From positions 4,464,001-4,528,000 of the forward strand of contig NZ_LT906468.1 in NCBI RefSeq assembly GCF_900187125.1: a stretch of DNA of 64,000 nucleotides, in the 5' to 3' direction. This document shows positions 40,351 to 49,025 of the stretch, piece after piece. The notes under the pieces are model-generated. The model searched no databases, was not told the DNA's origin, and worked only from the letters and a program-made list of their open reading frames with translations. Position 1 is the first letter of the stretch. Every line of letters starts with the position of its first letter. This stretch comes from Sphingobacterium mizutaii (lineage in GTDB: Bacteria; Bacteroidota; Bacteroidia; Sphingobacteriales; Sphingobacteriaceae). The position numbers were made by a program, and so were the translations under genes.

Positions 40351-41418
40351 ATGAGAAAACTACTCTTAATTGCCAGTATGTTCTTTGTCCAATTCTCTTT
40401 TTCGCAGGAAATCGAACAACGATTGATCATTTTTGGAGATGCTGGAGAAATCAACAGCAAACAGAGCTTCCTGATCAAGAATGCCAATGGCCTGCAAATC
40501 CCAAACAAGACCAAGGCCTTTTTCATCGGTGATAATATATACCCGACCGGCATGGCTCTTAACGGCAAGAAAAAAGAAGAAACACAGGAAATCCTAAAAT
40601 CCCAATTTGAAGGCTTTAGAAATCTACAGGTTCCGGTCTATTTCTTAGCTGGAAACCATGATTGGGACCGTTCTGGCAAAGAGGGCCTAGAAAAAATAAA
40701 AGCACAGGCGGATTTTCTGAACAACTATGGCGACCCAGGGCTGAAGTATCTGCCTCAAGCCGGAAAAATAGGTCCAACAGTACTGAACCTTAACCCCAAT
40801 TCCATAGCTGTATTGTATGACAGTGAATTCTGGCTCTTCCCTCACCATAACCGAGATGTATCACCTGAAAAGGATCAGTTCATTGCAGATATCAAGAAGA
40901 TCTTGGCAGAAAACAAGGATAAAACGGTGCTCATGATTTCGCATCACCCCATGGTATCCTTTGGTGACCACAGCTTGATCTACAATTGGAAAGACCATAT
41001 CTTTCCACTTACTGATGTGAAGTCCTCTCTCTATATCCCTCTTCCCGGTATCGGTTCGCTATATCCCCTTTTACGTACGCATGTAATAAAATTTGCGGAG
41101 GATCTCAAACACCCTATATACCAAGATTTGACCAACAGGGTTACAGATGCCACCGCAGATCATCCAAAGGTGCTGTTTGTCGCAGGTCATGACCATGGAC
41201 TACAGTACATTGAGCAGGATAAAATCCGACAGGTGGTCAGTGGTTCTGGGTCGAAACAATCGGATATACATCAAAGGGAACCCTTGAAATATGGCTATAA
41301 TAGACAAGGATTTTCGGTGATTGATTTTTTGGATAACCAGAAAGTAAGATTGACTTTTTATATCGATAGCCCGAGAGATTCCTTGACGAAGTCGTATGAG
41401 ACCTTAATAGGGTTTTAG
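40351..41418 (+). CDS. Exported calcineurin-like metallophosphoesterase
   Basis: 355 residues. Signal peptide ending FSFSQ. The two-metal motifs are in order: FGDAGE (D at about 30), GDNIYPTG (about 59), GNHDWD (about 97), ISHHP (about 199) and GHDH (about 281). Substrate: a phosphate ester in the periplasm; the tight coupling to a YjiK-like protein suggests a two-part system. Confidence 0.9.
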   Translation: MRKLLLIASMFFVQFSFSQEIEQRLIIFGDAGEINSKQSFLIKNANGLQIPNKTKAFFIGDNIYPTGMALNGKKKEETQEILKSQFEGFRNLQVPVYFLAGNHDWDRSGKEGLEKIKAQADFLNNYGDPGLKYLPQAGKIGPTVLNLNPNSIAVLYDSEFWLFPHHNRDVSPEKDQFIADIKKILAENKDKTVLMISHHPMVSFGDHSLIYNWKDHIFPLTDVKSSLYIPLPGIGSLYPLLRTHVIKFAEDLKHPIYQDLTNRVTDATADHPKVLFVAGHDHGLQYIEQDKIRQVVSGSGSKQSDIHQREPLKYGYNRQGFSVIDFLDNQKVRLTFYIDSPRDSLTKSYETLIGF

Positions 41419-41733
41419 TGACGGAAGGGCTCCATAAACAGGAGCCTTGGTCAATAAGGAATTGAAATTTTGAAAAACCGGTGGAAGGGGTAGAATATTT
41501 TTCAATTAATCTTCTTTACCGGCATAAAACAAAAGAAAATACTTTCCTCATCTAACGATTCGGTATGACAAACACCTCTGAATAAAAAAATAAAAAATAG
41601 ACCCCTAACTTAATAACATTGCCCGCAAGGGCTCATCCCCTCTTCCAAAAACAATAATTTTCATTGTTCTACGCTCCTTCCATTCCAAAAATGATTATTT
41701 TTAATCAACTATTAATCAGCAATTCTAAACCTT
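41419..41733. other. Intergenic region, 315 bp
   Basis: A weak hairpin GGCTCC/GGAGCC (41428-41446) after the phosphoesterase gene may terminate it. The rest is AT-rich with no recognisable box. Confidence 0.45.
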
Positions 41734-44010
41734 ATGCAGCTTAAATCCTTGATATCCCTCTTTATTTTATTGGTGCAAGGGGCTTCTCTTTTGGCTCAAA
41801 AACCAGACTTAGTAAAATACGTCAATACCCTACAAGGGACACATTCTGAATATGCCCTCTCTTACGGGAACACTTATCCCACCATTGGACTTCCCTTTGC
41901 TGTGCATTTCTTTTCTGCGCAGACCGGGAAAAATGGCGATGGCTGGAAATATCAATACCAAGCCGATAAAATCCGTGGGTTCCAGCAGGTGCATCAATGT
42001 TCACCCTGGATGAACGACTATGCGGTTTTTTCTCTGATGCCGGGAATTGGGGAATTGACCGTCAATGAAGATCAGCGCGCATTGAAGTTTTCACATGCAA
42101 ATGAGATTGCCAAGCCACATTATTATTCCGTAAAATTTGACAATGGCATACGGACAGAGATCAGTCCGGTGGAACGGGGGGCACATATGCGCTTCAGTTT
42201 TCCCAAGAATGGAAAAGCAAACTTGGTATTTGATGGCTATACCAAAGACTGTGAGATCAAGATCATACCGGAAGAAAGGAAAATAATTGGCTATGTGAAC
42301 AATGGAAGGATAGTACCGGAAAACTTTAAGAGTTATTTTGTACTTGAGTTCAATCAAGATTTTAAATCCTACGGCACCTGGGAGAACGAGAAAGGAAGCA
42401 TCAAGGCGAACAACAAGGAAGACCTAGGTAAAGGCGTAGGTGCATATTTAGAATTTAAGCCGGGTTCCAAAGTGGAGGTCAAGATGGCTTCCTCCTATAT
42501 CAGTCCAGAGCAGGCCGAACTCAATTTTAAACAGGAATTAGCCGATCATAAGAATTTAGAAGTTACCAAGAAAAAGGGATTTGAGATTTGGAATGAGCTT
42601 TTGAATCGGGTTTTGGTGGAAGGGGGAACGGAAGAGGATAGAGCAACTTTCTATTCCTGCCTGTTTCGCGCAAACCTATTCTCTAGAAAGTTCTATGAAA
42701 TAGATGCCAAGGGCAATCCTTATTATTACAGTCCATATGATGGCAAGATCCATTCTGGCTATATGTATACCGACAATGGCTTTTGGGATACCTTCAGGGC
42801 ACAGTTTCCATTGAGCAACATCCTGCATCAGCAAATGCAGGGCAGGTATATGCAATCCTTACTGGACGCTCAGCAACAGGCTGGTTTTTACCCTACTTGG
42901 TCCAATCCGGGCATGTCTGGCGTTATGATCGGGAACCATGCCATCTCCCTACTGACCGATGCTTGGGTGAAAGGCGTCCGGACCTTTGACCCCGATTCCG
43001 CCCTGAGTGCCTATTATCATGAAACCACCAACAAAGGCTTTTATGGGGGATCCAATGGAAGAGAAGGCTGGAAAGAGTATTATACACTAGGCTATATCCC
43101 TTATGGCGACATCCATGAAAGCACCGCAAAAACCTTGGAATATGCTTATGATGATTTTTGTGCCTATCAATTGGCCAAGTTGACCGGGAATACTTTCTAC
43201 GAAAATGTGTTTGGACGACAGATGTACAATTACCGAAATGTATTTGATCCAAAGGTCAACTTTGTTCGGGGCAGACTAGCAAATGGAGAATGGCGGCCAG
43301 ATTTTGACCCCGTTGAATGGGGCGGTCCATTCACAGAGGCAAACGCTTGGCAATATACCTGGTCGGTCTTGCACAACATTGAGGATTTAATCGGTATGAT
43401 TGGAGGCCAAGAGAGATTCAATGCCAAGTTGGATTCATTTTTCACGATGGATCAAAGTATAAAATACGGCAGTTACAAGCAGGAAATCCATGAAATGCGA
43501 GAGATGCTTTTGGCAAAGATGGGGCAATATGCACATGGAAACCAACCTACCCAACATGTCCCCTACCTCTACAACTTTAGTGGTGAACCGTGGAAGGCAC
43601 AAAAACAGGTGCGCATGGTCTGCAAGCAATTGTACAACGCCACTGAAAAGGGCTATCCGGGCGATGAAGATCAAGGACAGATGTCTTCTTGGTACGTCCT
43701 GAGTGCCTTAGGAATCTATAGCGTCTGTCCGGGAACGGACCAATATGTGATCGGGAGCCCTGTATTTGAAAAGGCAACCATCAGCTTAGAGAACGGAAAA
43801 ACTTTTGTTATCCAAGCAAAGAACAACAATGCGGAGAATGTCTACATCCAATCGGCGGAACTGAATGGCAAAGGATTGGATAAAAACTATATCAGTTTTG
43901 ATGACATCAATAAGGGCGGCGAAATTGTCTTTCAGATGAGCGGTACCCCAAATAAAAGCAGAGGGACCAGTAAAGAGGCAAGACCATTTTCATTGATGCA
44001 AGAACAGTAA
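41734..44010 (+). CDS. GH92-family glycoside hydrolase (alpha-mannosidase type)
   Basis: 758 residues, the usual GH92 length. Signal peptide ending SLLAQ. The N-terminal beta-domain has VNTLQGTHSEYALSYGNTYP and RGFQQVHQCSPW. The (alpha/alpha)6 domain has TDNGFWDTFRAQFP, YNRNVFDP-like YNYRNVFDP, EANAWQYTW and GDEDQGQMSSWYVLSALG, which contain the acid and calcium-binding residues of the family. GH92 enzymes are calcium-dependent exo-alpha-mannosidases. Monocistronic. Confidence 0.93.
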   Translation: MQLKSLISLFILLVQGASLLAQKPDLVKYVNTLQGTHSEYALSYGNTYPTIGLPFAVHFFSAQTGKNGDGWKYQYQADKIRGFQQVHQCSPWMNDYAVFSLMPGIGELTVNEDQRALKFSHANEIAKPHYYSVKFDNGIRTEISPVERGAHMRFSFPKNGKANLVFDGYTKDCEIKIIPEERKIIGYVNNGRIVPENFKSYFVLEFNQDFKSYGTWENEKGSIKANNKEDLGKGVGAYLEFKPGSKVEVKMASSYISPEQAELNFKQELADHKNLEVTKKKGFEIWNELLNRVLVEGGTEEDRATFYSCLFRANLFSRKFYEIDAKGNPYYYSPYDGKIHSGYMYTDNGFWDTFRAQFPLSNILHQQMQGRYMQSLLDAQQQAGFYPTWSNPGMSGVMIGNHAISLLTDAWVKGVRTFDPDSALSAYYHETTNKGFYGGSNGREGWKEYYTLGYIPYGDIHESTAKTLEYAYDDFCAYQLAKLTGNTFYENVFGRQMYNYRNVFDPKVNFVRGRLANGEWRPDFDPVEWGGPFTEANAWQYTWSVLHNIEDLIGMIGGQERFNAKLDSFFTMDQSIKYGSYKQEIHEMREMLLAKMGQYAHGNQPTQHVPYLYNFSGEPWKAQKQVRMVCKQLYNATEKGYPGDEDQGQMSSWYVLSALGIYSVCPGTDQYVIGSPVFEKATISLENGKTFVIQAKNNNAENVYIQSAELNGKGLDKNYISFDDINKGGEIVFQMSGTPNKSRGTSKEARPFSLMQEQ

Positions 44011-44015
44011 AAGAA

Positions 44016-44732
44016 CTATGGCTTTTTCATGGCCTCGGCTTTAAGGTCATCCGGCATTTTCTCAATGGCATATCGCAGGGCTGTCCATGGCATCCTTGCC
44101 TTGTGCTTCATAACATAGTCGAAAACCTCCTTTTCATAGGCTTTGCTGGTTTCTTTCAACATCCAGCCATAGCCTTTTTGCACCATATCGTCTGGATCCA
44201 TCATGAGGATATCGGCTATCTGGAAAACATCAGCCAAGTAATAGCCCTTTTTTCCCGGTACCACCAAACTAACCGCAGCGGCACGCTTGGTCCAGCGATT
44301 TTTGGATTTGGCCCAGGTCTTCAGCACTTTTACATTTTCTGGAAATTGAATCAGATTATAACCAATGGTCGTACAGCAAAGCGTATCGCAATCCGACCAA
44401 TTGTTGACATATAGATTGACCCAGTTTTCATAGATTTCCATGTCTTTCGCTTCGTATTGCTTACGGATGGATTTGCTGATGATACAAGCAATATAAGCTT
44501 CCTCAAAGATCTTGGATTTCCAAAGCTCGTTACATAGGGAAAAGATCTCCTGCTTTGGCTCCTTCTTGATTTCCCGGAAAACCTCCTTGCCGATTTTCCT
44601 TGCGATTTCAATGGGCACACCATAGCGCTTGGCTCCTTCTCCTTCTTTAAAAAAACGAGCCATGGTATCTGAGGTAGTTCTATCGGCATTATCCATTAAG
44701 GTTTGCCGGATATCTTGCAGAAGATCATCCAT
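44016..44732 (-). CDS. AlkD-like DNA alkylation repair protein
   Basis: 238 residues from the ATG at 44732 (MDDLLQDIRQTLMDN); an upstream ATG at 44825 would overlap the divergent promoter. All-helical HEAT-like repeats as in the AlkD/AlkC DNA glycosylase family, with KRYGVPIEIARKIGKE (about 38-53), WLSDCDTLC-like NWSDCDTLCCTTIGY and MDPDDMVQKGYGWMLKE (about 180-196), where an Asp/Trp pair typically lies at the DNA. Repairs alkylated bases. It ends 5 nt from the GH92 stop. Confidence 0.88.
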   Translation of the reverse strand: MDDLLQDIRQTLMDNADRTTSDTMARFFKEGEGAKRYGVPIEIARKIGKEVFREIKKEPKQEIFSLCNELWKSKIFEEAYIACIISKSIRKQYEAKDMEIYENWVNLYVNNWSDCDTLCCTTIGYNLIQFPENVKVLKTWAKSKNRWTKRAAAVSLVVPGKKGYYLADVFQIADILMMDPDDMVQKGYGWMLKETSKAYEKEVFDYVMKHKARMPWTALRYAIEKMPDDLKAEAMKKP

Positions 44733-44777
44733 GGGATCAAATTTATAAAAATAGACAGAAGAAATTATCCAAAATGC

Positions 44778-44808
44778 TTGTGAAACCAAATGATTGCATT
44801 TATATTTG
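44778..44808 (+). promoter_or_regulatory. Promoter of the arsR-like/SRPBCC operon
   Basis: TTG (44778-44780), a 20-nt spacer, then TATATTTG (44801-44808). A direct repeat TGAAACCA (44781-44788 and 44807-44814) flanks the -7 box and may be the regulator's site. The first ATG of the frame (44794) is upstream of the box, so the start at 44827 is right. Confidence 0.8.
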
Positions 44809-44826
44809 AAACCATATAGTTGCACA

Positions 44827-45153
44827 ATGGAAACGAGAAGAGATATTTTTCAGGCGATAGCAGATCCGACCAGGCGGGCCATTATCGCATTAATTGCGGT
44901 TCAAGCGATGACTCCAAATGCTATAGCAGAACATTTTCACAGCTCCAGACAGGCTGTATCAAAGCATTTAAGGATACTGACGGAATGTGAATTGGTCAAA
45001 CAAGAACAAAAAGGCCGAGAAATCTATTATCAACTGGAACTGGAGAAGATGCAGGAAATAGATCAGTGGCTGGAGCAGTTCCGACAGATCTGGGAAAGCA
45101 AATTCAATCAATTAGATGATTTATTAGACAACATGAAAAAGCAGAAATCATGA
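44827..45153 (+). CDS. ArsR-family winged-helix repressor
   Basis: 108 residues. ADPTRRAIIALIAVQAMTPNAIAEHFHSSRQAVSKHLRILTECELV is a standard ArsR helix-turn-helix (recognition helix SSRQAVSKHLRIL). No metal-binding cysteines are present, so it is of the SdpR-like non-metal type that is normally paired with SRPBCC proteins. The next gene overlaps its stop by 4 nt (ATGA), so translation is coupled. It is probably autoregulated. Confidence 0.93.
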   Translation: METRRDIFQAIADPTRRAIIALIAVQAMTPNAIAEHFHSSRQAVSKHLRILTECELVKQEQKGREIYYQLELEKMQEIDQWLEQFRQIWESKFNQLDDLLDNMKKQKS

Positions 45154-45656
45154 AAAAGAACTTACTGTTTGAGTTTTCCGTAGACAAGGAAAACAAAACC
45201 ATTCGTATCAGACGTGAATTTGATGCGGAGGTCGCTTTAGTTTGGCAGGCATGGACAGATCCTCAATTTTTGGAGCAATGGGTTGCTCCGAAACCCTGGA
45301 AAGCAGAGACCAAATCCATGGACTTTCGCCAAGGCGGACATTGGCATTATGCCATGGTAGGTCCAAACGGGGAGAAGCACTGGAGCCGATATGACTATGT
45401 TGAAATCGATCCGCTAAAAAAGATTGTTGAATTAAGGGGCTTCAGCGACGAAAATGGAAATATCAGCCCTGATTTCCCAAGAACAAACTGTGAAAATGTT
45501 TTTGAGGAATTGGATGGAAATACTTTTGTGAGCGTGACGGCAGAATATGGCAGTCTGGAGGTCTTGGAATATATGGTAAGCCATGGATTTAAGGAAGGCA
45601 TGTCGGCAAGTCTAGGGAATCTGGATGAGTTGCTCGAGCAATTGCAGAGCAGATAA
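45150..45656 (+). CDS. SRPBCC/AHSA1-family protein
   Basis: 168 residues. RIRREFDAEVALVWQAWTDPQFLEQWVAPKPWKAETKSMDFRQGGHWHYAMVGPNGE is the classic start of an AHSA1-like helix-grip domain, and it ends with VSHGFKEGMSASLGNLDELLEQL. Binds an unknown hydrophobic ligand. It is the partner of the ArsR-like repressor in many genomes. Overlaps it by 4 nt. Confidence 0.92.
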   Translation: MKKNLLFEFSVDKENKTIRIRREFDAEVALVWQAWTDPQFLEQWVAPKPWKAETKSMDFRQGGHWHYAMVGPNGEKHWSRYDYVEIDPLKKIVELRGFSDENGNISPDFPRTNCENVFEELDGNTFVSVTAEYGSLEVLEYMVSHGFKEGMSASLGNLDELLEQLQSR

Positions 45657-45704
45657 CCTAAGCTAAATCACTAATAAACAAACATAAGGGAATGATTTTT
45701 GTTG

Positions 45705-45712
45705 TAATTTTG
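45705..45712 (+). promoter_or_regulatory. -7 box of the enolase-superfamily gene
   Basis: TAATTTTG, 27 nt before the start codon at 45739. No TTTG at the usual distance. Confidence 0.45.
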
Positions 45713-45738
45713 TACAATCAACTTACCACAATAAACCT

Positions 45739-46956
45739 ATGAAAAGAAGAACCTTTATCAACTCCTTAGGAATTGGCTTTGCCTCTTCCCTACTCTTAAA
45801 TTCCAATGGATATGGAAATCCTTTGGCGGATCTATTCGAATTGGCAGCAGACGAAAGGGAACTTGCCGAACATAAAATTGATAGTATCGTATTTTCCAAA
45901 GTAAAACTAAACTATCCAAGACTGGTTGGAAAAAATGCCAGATTAGATCTACATGGTCATGGCCCTGAACTAGACATCTGCTGTTTGAGGACGGATCAAG
46001 GAGCAATGGGTTGGGCATCCCTTAGGGGTTCAAAAAAAGATGCCGAGCAGTTGATCCCAGAGTTGGTTGGCAGAAAAATATCGGAGCTCTTTACCCCAAA
46101 AGCTGGGACACTTTCTGAAAAACACATCGCTTTCGACATGGCCCTGCATGATCTGGCCGGTGTCATTTTACAGAAACCTGTATACGCGTTACTGGGCAAG
46201 AAAGATCCATTTACCACCAAGTATTACAGTGGTATGATCTATTTTGACGATCTAGAGCCAAAGGATAAACCTGCAGGAATTGACAAGATTCTGGAAGAGT
46301 GTCTTTTCGATTATGGTGTGGGATACAGACAGTTTAAGTTAAAAATAGGACGTGGAAATAAATGGATGCCCAAAGCCGAAGGTATGCAAAGGGATATCGA
46401 GGTCACCAAAGCCGTTGCTGCAGCTTTTCCAGATTGTGAGATCCTGGTCGATGGGAACAATGGCTTTACAAGTGATGAGTTTATCCAATATTTGAAAGGG
46501 ATTGCTGGGATTAAACTTTTCTGGATTGAAGAACCTTTCCATGAAACGGTAGAAGACTATAAAAAGCTTCGGGAATTCGTCCAACAGGAAAAGTTGGATA
46601 CCTTGTTGGCCGATGGTGAAGCAGATCCAGACCAAGCTTTCCTCCAGAAACTCTTTGAACAGAAGCTGTTGGATGTGCAGTTGACTGATATCGAAGGTCT
46701 GGGCTTTACAAATTGGAGAAGGATGATGCCTGAACTGGTAAAGACGGGCACCCTCGCCTCTCCACATGCTTGGGGCTCACTACTGAAAACCAATTATACA
46801 GCGCATTTGGCTGGTGGTCTGGGAAATACCGTCACCATTGAAGGGGTAACAAGCAGTTCAGATGATATGGACCTTACGGCCTATGCGGTAAAAGACGGAA
46901 AATTAATTCCGCCAGATCTACCGGGTTTTGGTATGCAATTATTGAAAACCATATAG
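45739..46956 (+). CDS. Enolase-superfamily (mandelate racemase/muconate lactonizing-like) enzyme with export signal
   Basis: 405 residues. N-terminus MKRRTFINSLGIGFASSLLL looks like a Tat-type signal (RR followed by FINSLG), so it is probably exported. The N-terminal capping domain is followed by a barrel with metal ligands in LVDGNNG (about 234-240), WIEEPFHE (about 260-267) and LADGEAD, and a lysine in KLKIG-type YRQFKLKIG (about 200). This suits an acid-sugar dehydratase or epimerase. Convergent with the 3-keto-disaccharide hydrolase-type gene. Confidence 0.85.
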   Translation: MKRRTFINSLGIGFASSLLLNSNGYGNPLADLFELAADERELAEHKIDSIVFSKVKLNYPRLVGKNARLDLHGHGPELDICCLRTDQGAMGWASLRGSKKDAEQLIPELVGRKISELFTPKAGTLSEKHIAFDMALHDLAGVILQKPVYALLGKKDPFTTKYYSGMIYFDDLEPKDKPAGIDKILEECLFDYGVGYRQFKLKIGRGNKWMPKAEGMQRDIEVTKAVAAAFPDCEILVDGNNGFTSDEFIQYLKGIAGIKLFWIEEPFHETVEDYKKLREFVQQEKLDTLLADGEADPDQAFLQKLFEQKLLDVQLTDIEGLGFTNWRRMMPELVKTGTLASPHAWGSLLKTNYTAHLAGGLGNTVTIEGVTSSSDDMDLTAYAVKDGKLIPPDLPGFGMQLLKTI

Positions 46957-46986
46957 CATAAGAACAGCTTAGTTTTTGGGAATTTT

Positions 46987-47049
46987 AAGTCCTTTGAACC
47001 ATAGTATTGAGCCTCGCGGGCATTCCGCTCTATGCGATTAAAAGGACTT
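46987..47049. terminator. Complex hairpin between convergent genes
   Basis: AAGTCCTTT (46987-46995) pairs with AAAGGACTT (47041-47049), and nested CATA/TATG and GAGC/GCTC stems lie within. The right arm includes the last codons of the 47038 gene. No T-run follows, so it may protect the 3' end rather than terminate. Confidence 0.5.
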
Positions 47050-47835
47050 CGAAAGATCTTTGATATAAATATTCCTGAAATCCACAGGCTGACCTTCACT
47101 CTGCAAAGCGATAAAACCACTGCTCAATAGTTTTCCGTCGATCTTGATTTTCGGATCGTATCCATTGGCAGTTCCTCCACCGATCTGCGGTTTGGAGTAT
47201 TGCAACACCGTATCGCCCTCAATGATATGCTGGATCAGGGAGTCGCCATAGACAATCAATTCTCCCTTGACCCATTGGTCTTTGTCATAGGTTTTAGAGC
47301 TCGAATTCAAGCAATGGGATTCAGCGATTTTACCTTGGTAGACTACATTGGTTCCCGGAGAACACATGTTACCTGTAGGTCTAGGCTTACCGTCGCCAAG
47401 CCCGGCTAGCAATTGCATCTCGACGGAAATAGGCCAGTCTTGTTCCTTTAGCATCCCTCGGGGATCTTGGGAATGGAACATCACACCAGAATTTAACAGG
47501 GTATATTCCGGTGCCCCACGCTGGAGTTCGCCAGCAAACTTATATTCAAATTTCAAATGGTAATAGGAAAACGGTGTTTTGTAATAAAGATGTCCAAACT
47601 GATCGTTAAAATCTCCGTACTGGTCATACCTGATCTTGAGGATGCCATCCTCGACACGGAAGGTGTTCCCAAAATTCTCGCCGACCTCATGGTGATGGAT
47701 CTTCACAAACCAATCGTTTATGTCCTTTCCATTGAATAGGGGTTTCCATTCAGTATTTCCTTTTTGGGATAAATTGGTTTTACAACCAGAAAATAATAGA
47801 CAGGCAAATAGAATAGGATAGACAACTTTTTTCAT
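47038..47835 (-). CDS. 3-keto-disaccharide hydrolase-family (DUF1080) lipoprotein
   Basis: 265 residues. Lipoprotein signal LLFSGC (Cys18). The rest is a concanavalin-like beta-sandwich with WKPLFNGKDINDWFVKIHHHEVGENFGNTFRVEDGILKI, YKFAGELQRG, NSGVMFHSQDPRG and the end SGFIALQSEGQPVDFRNIYIKDL, which define the DUF1080 family. Family members are linked to hydrolysis of 3-keto-glycosides, and DUF1080 genes usually accompany Gfo/Idh and sugar isomerase genes, as elsewhere in this window. Confidence 0.92.
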   Translation of the reverse strand: MKKVVYPILFACLLFSGCKTNLSQKGNTEWKPLFNGKDINDWFVKIHHHEVGENFGNTFRVEDGILKIRYDQYGDFNDQFGHLYYKTPFSYYHLKFEYKFAGELQRGAPEYTLLNSGVMFHSQDPRGMLKEQDWPISVEMQLLAGLGDGKPRPTGNMCSPGTNVVYQGKIAESHCLNSSSKTYDKDQWVKGELIVYGDSLIQHIIEGDTVLQYSKPQIGGGTANGYDPKIKIDGKLLSSGFIALQSEGQPVDFRNIYIKDLSKSF

Positions 47836-48068
47836 TTTGGGTTTTAGGGTTGATTTGGCTGCAATATACAGGATAATCCTTTGTTGATATAATAATTTAA
47901 TAAACTTTCACCATAATATATTTCCATACAGCATTAGAAATGCCGAGTACATCTTTTAATAAAATTTAGACATCCATTTACAAATTCAATAGTTTGGGAG
48001 GTCCCATCTCTATTCCTAAATGTTTTATATTACATTTACGACATCACATTAACCAAACTAATTATTAA

Positions 48069-49016
48069 ATGAACATCCTCCATAGACTATTGAATAAAAT
48101 AGATTGGAAACTCAATGTTTCCAGATCCGGCAAAGAACTCCAGAACAATAAGCTGAAAGTCATGACTTTTGAGGAGAGCTTAGACTATTTGATTGAATCA
48201 AAATGTTCATTATCTAGATTTGGAGATGGGGAATTTACCTTGATGCTGAATGGAGAATTTCTTTGTCCGAGGAACATATCATTGAAACATCAGGATGCAG
48301 ATCCCGAGCTCAAAAAAAGGCTCGTAGAAATTCTAAAGGACAAAAACACCGATCAATACAACTTAAAAATAGCAGTCCCTAGAACCTTGGTTTCGCTAGA
48401 TAAGGGCAATCTGACGGATTCTTCAATTGGTTTTTGGCAAAATTATTTACACGAGTTATTCTACAAAATTTCATCCTTACTTCGAAAGGATTACACGTAT
48501 CTCAATTCTCAGATCAGCAGGTTCTATCTTGATGATAGGAACAAAGACAAAGAGGTAATTGAAAAAAGAATTGCGCATTGGAAAAGGCTCTGGGAAGATC
48601 AGGATATACTGATCATCGAAGGCAAAGGGAGCAATTTAGGAAAGAGCCAAGGCTTCTATTCCAATGCAAAAAGTGTGGAAAGAATTGAATGTCCTAATAA
48701 CAATACCTTTAAGCACTATAATGAAATCTTATCCGCAGCGAAAGAATACGGAACCCATAAATTAATCATTCTAGCCTTAGGTCCAACTTCTGCCGTATTA
48801 GCTTATGACCTGGCCAAAACAGGTTTCAGAACACTTGACTTAGGCTTTTTAGAATTGGAGTACCACTTCTTCCTAACGCAAGCCTCAGAAGAAAGCCAGA
48901 TAGCAGGAATAAAAATATCTACGGTCGAGAGTATTCAAAACGATCCTTTCCCGGCTAATCAAGAAGATTTCATTGAAAAAGATGTTGTTTTTAGGATTAC
49001 AGGTAATCAAAAATAG
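48069..49016 (+). CDS. GT-D-fold glycosyltransferase (SP_1767-like)
   Basis: 315 residues, no signal peptide. MTFEESLDYLIESKCSLSRFGDGEFTLMLNGE and later QDILIIEGKGSNLGKS ... SVERIECPNNNTFKHYNEIL ... HKLIILALGPTSAVLAYDLAKTGFRTLDLGFLELEYHFF match the GT-D (DUF1792) family, in which a FGDGE block binds metal or sugar nucleotide. Such enzymes extend glycans on surface proteins or polysaccharides. No other glycosyltransferase is nearby, so it is isolated from any glycan locus; AT-rich codons are higher than in the neighbours. Confidence 0.85.
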   Translation: MNILHRLLNKIDWKLNVSRSGKELQNNKLKVMTFEESLDYLIESKCSLSRFGDGEFTLMLNGEFLCPRNISLKHQDADPELKKRLVEILKDKNTDQYNLKIAVPRTLVSLDKGNLTDSSIGFWQNYLHELFYKISSLLRKDYTYLNSQISRFYLDDRNKDKEVIEKRIAHWKRLWEDQDILIIEGKGSNLGKSQGFYSNAKSVERIECPNNNTFKHYNEILSAAKEYGTHKLIILALGPTSAVLAYDLAKTGFRTLDLGFLELEYHFFLTQASEESQIAGIKISTVESIQNDPFPANQEDFIEKDVVFRITGNQK

Positions 49017-49025
49017 GTTTGCCCA

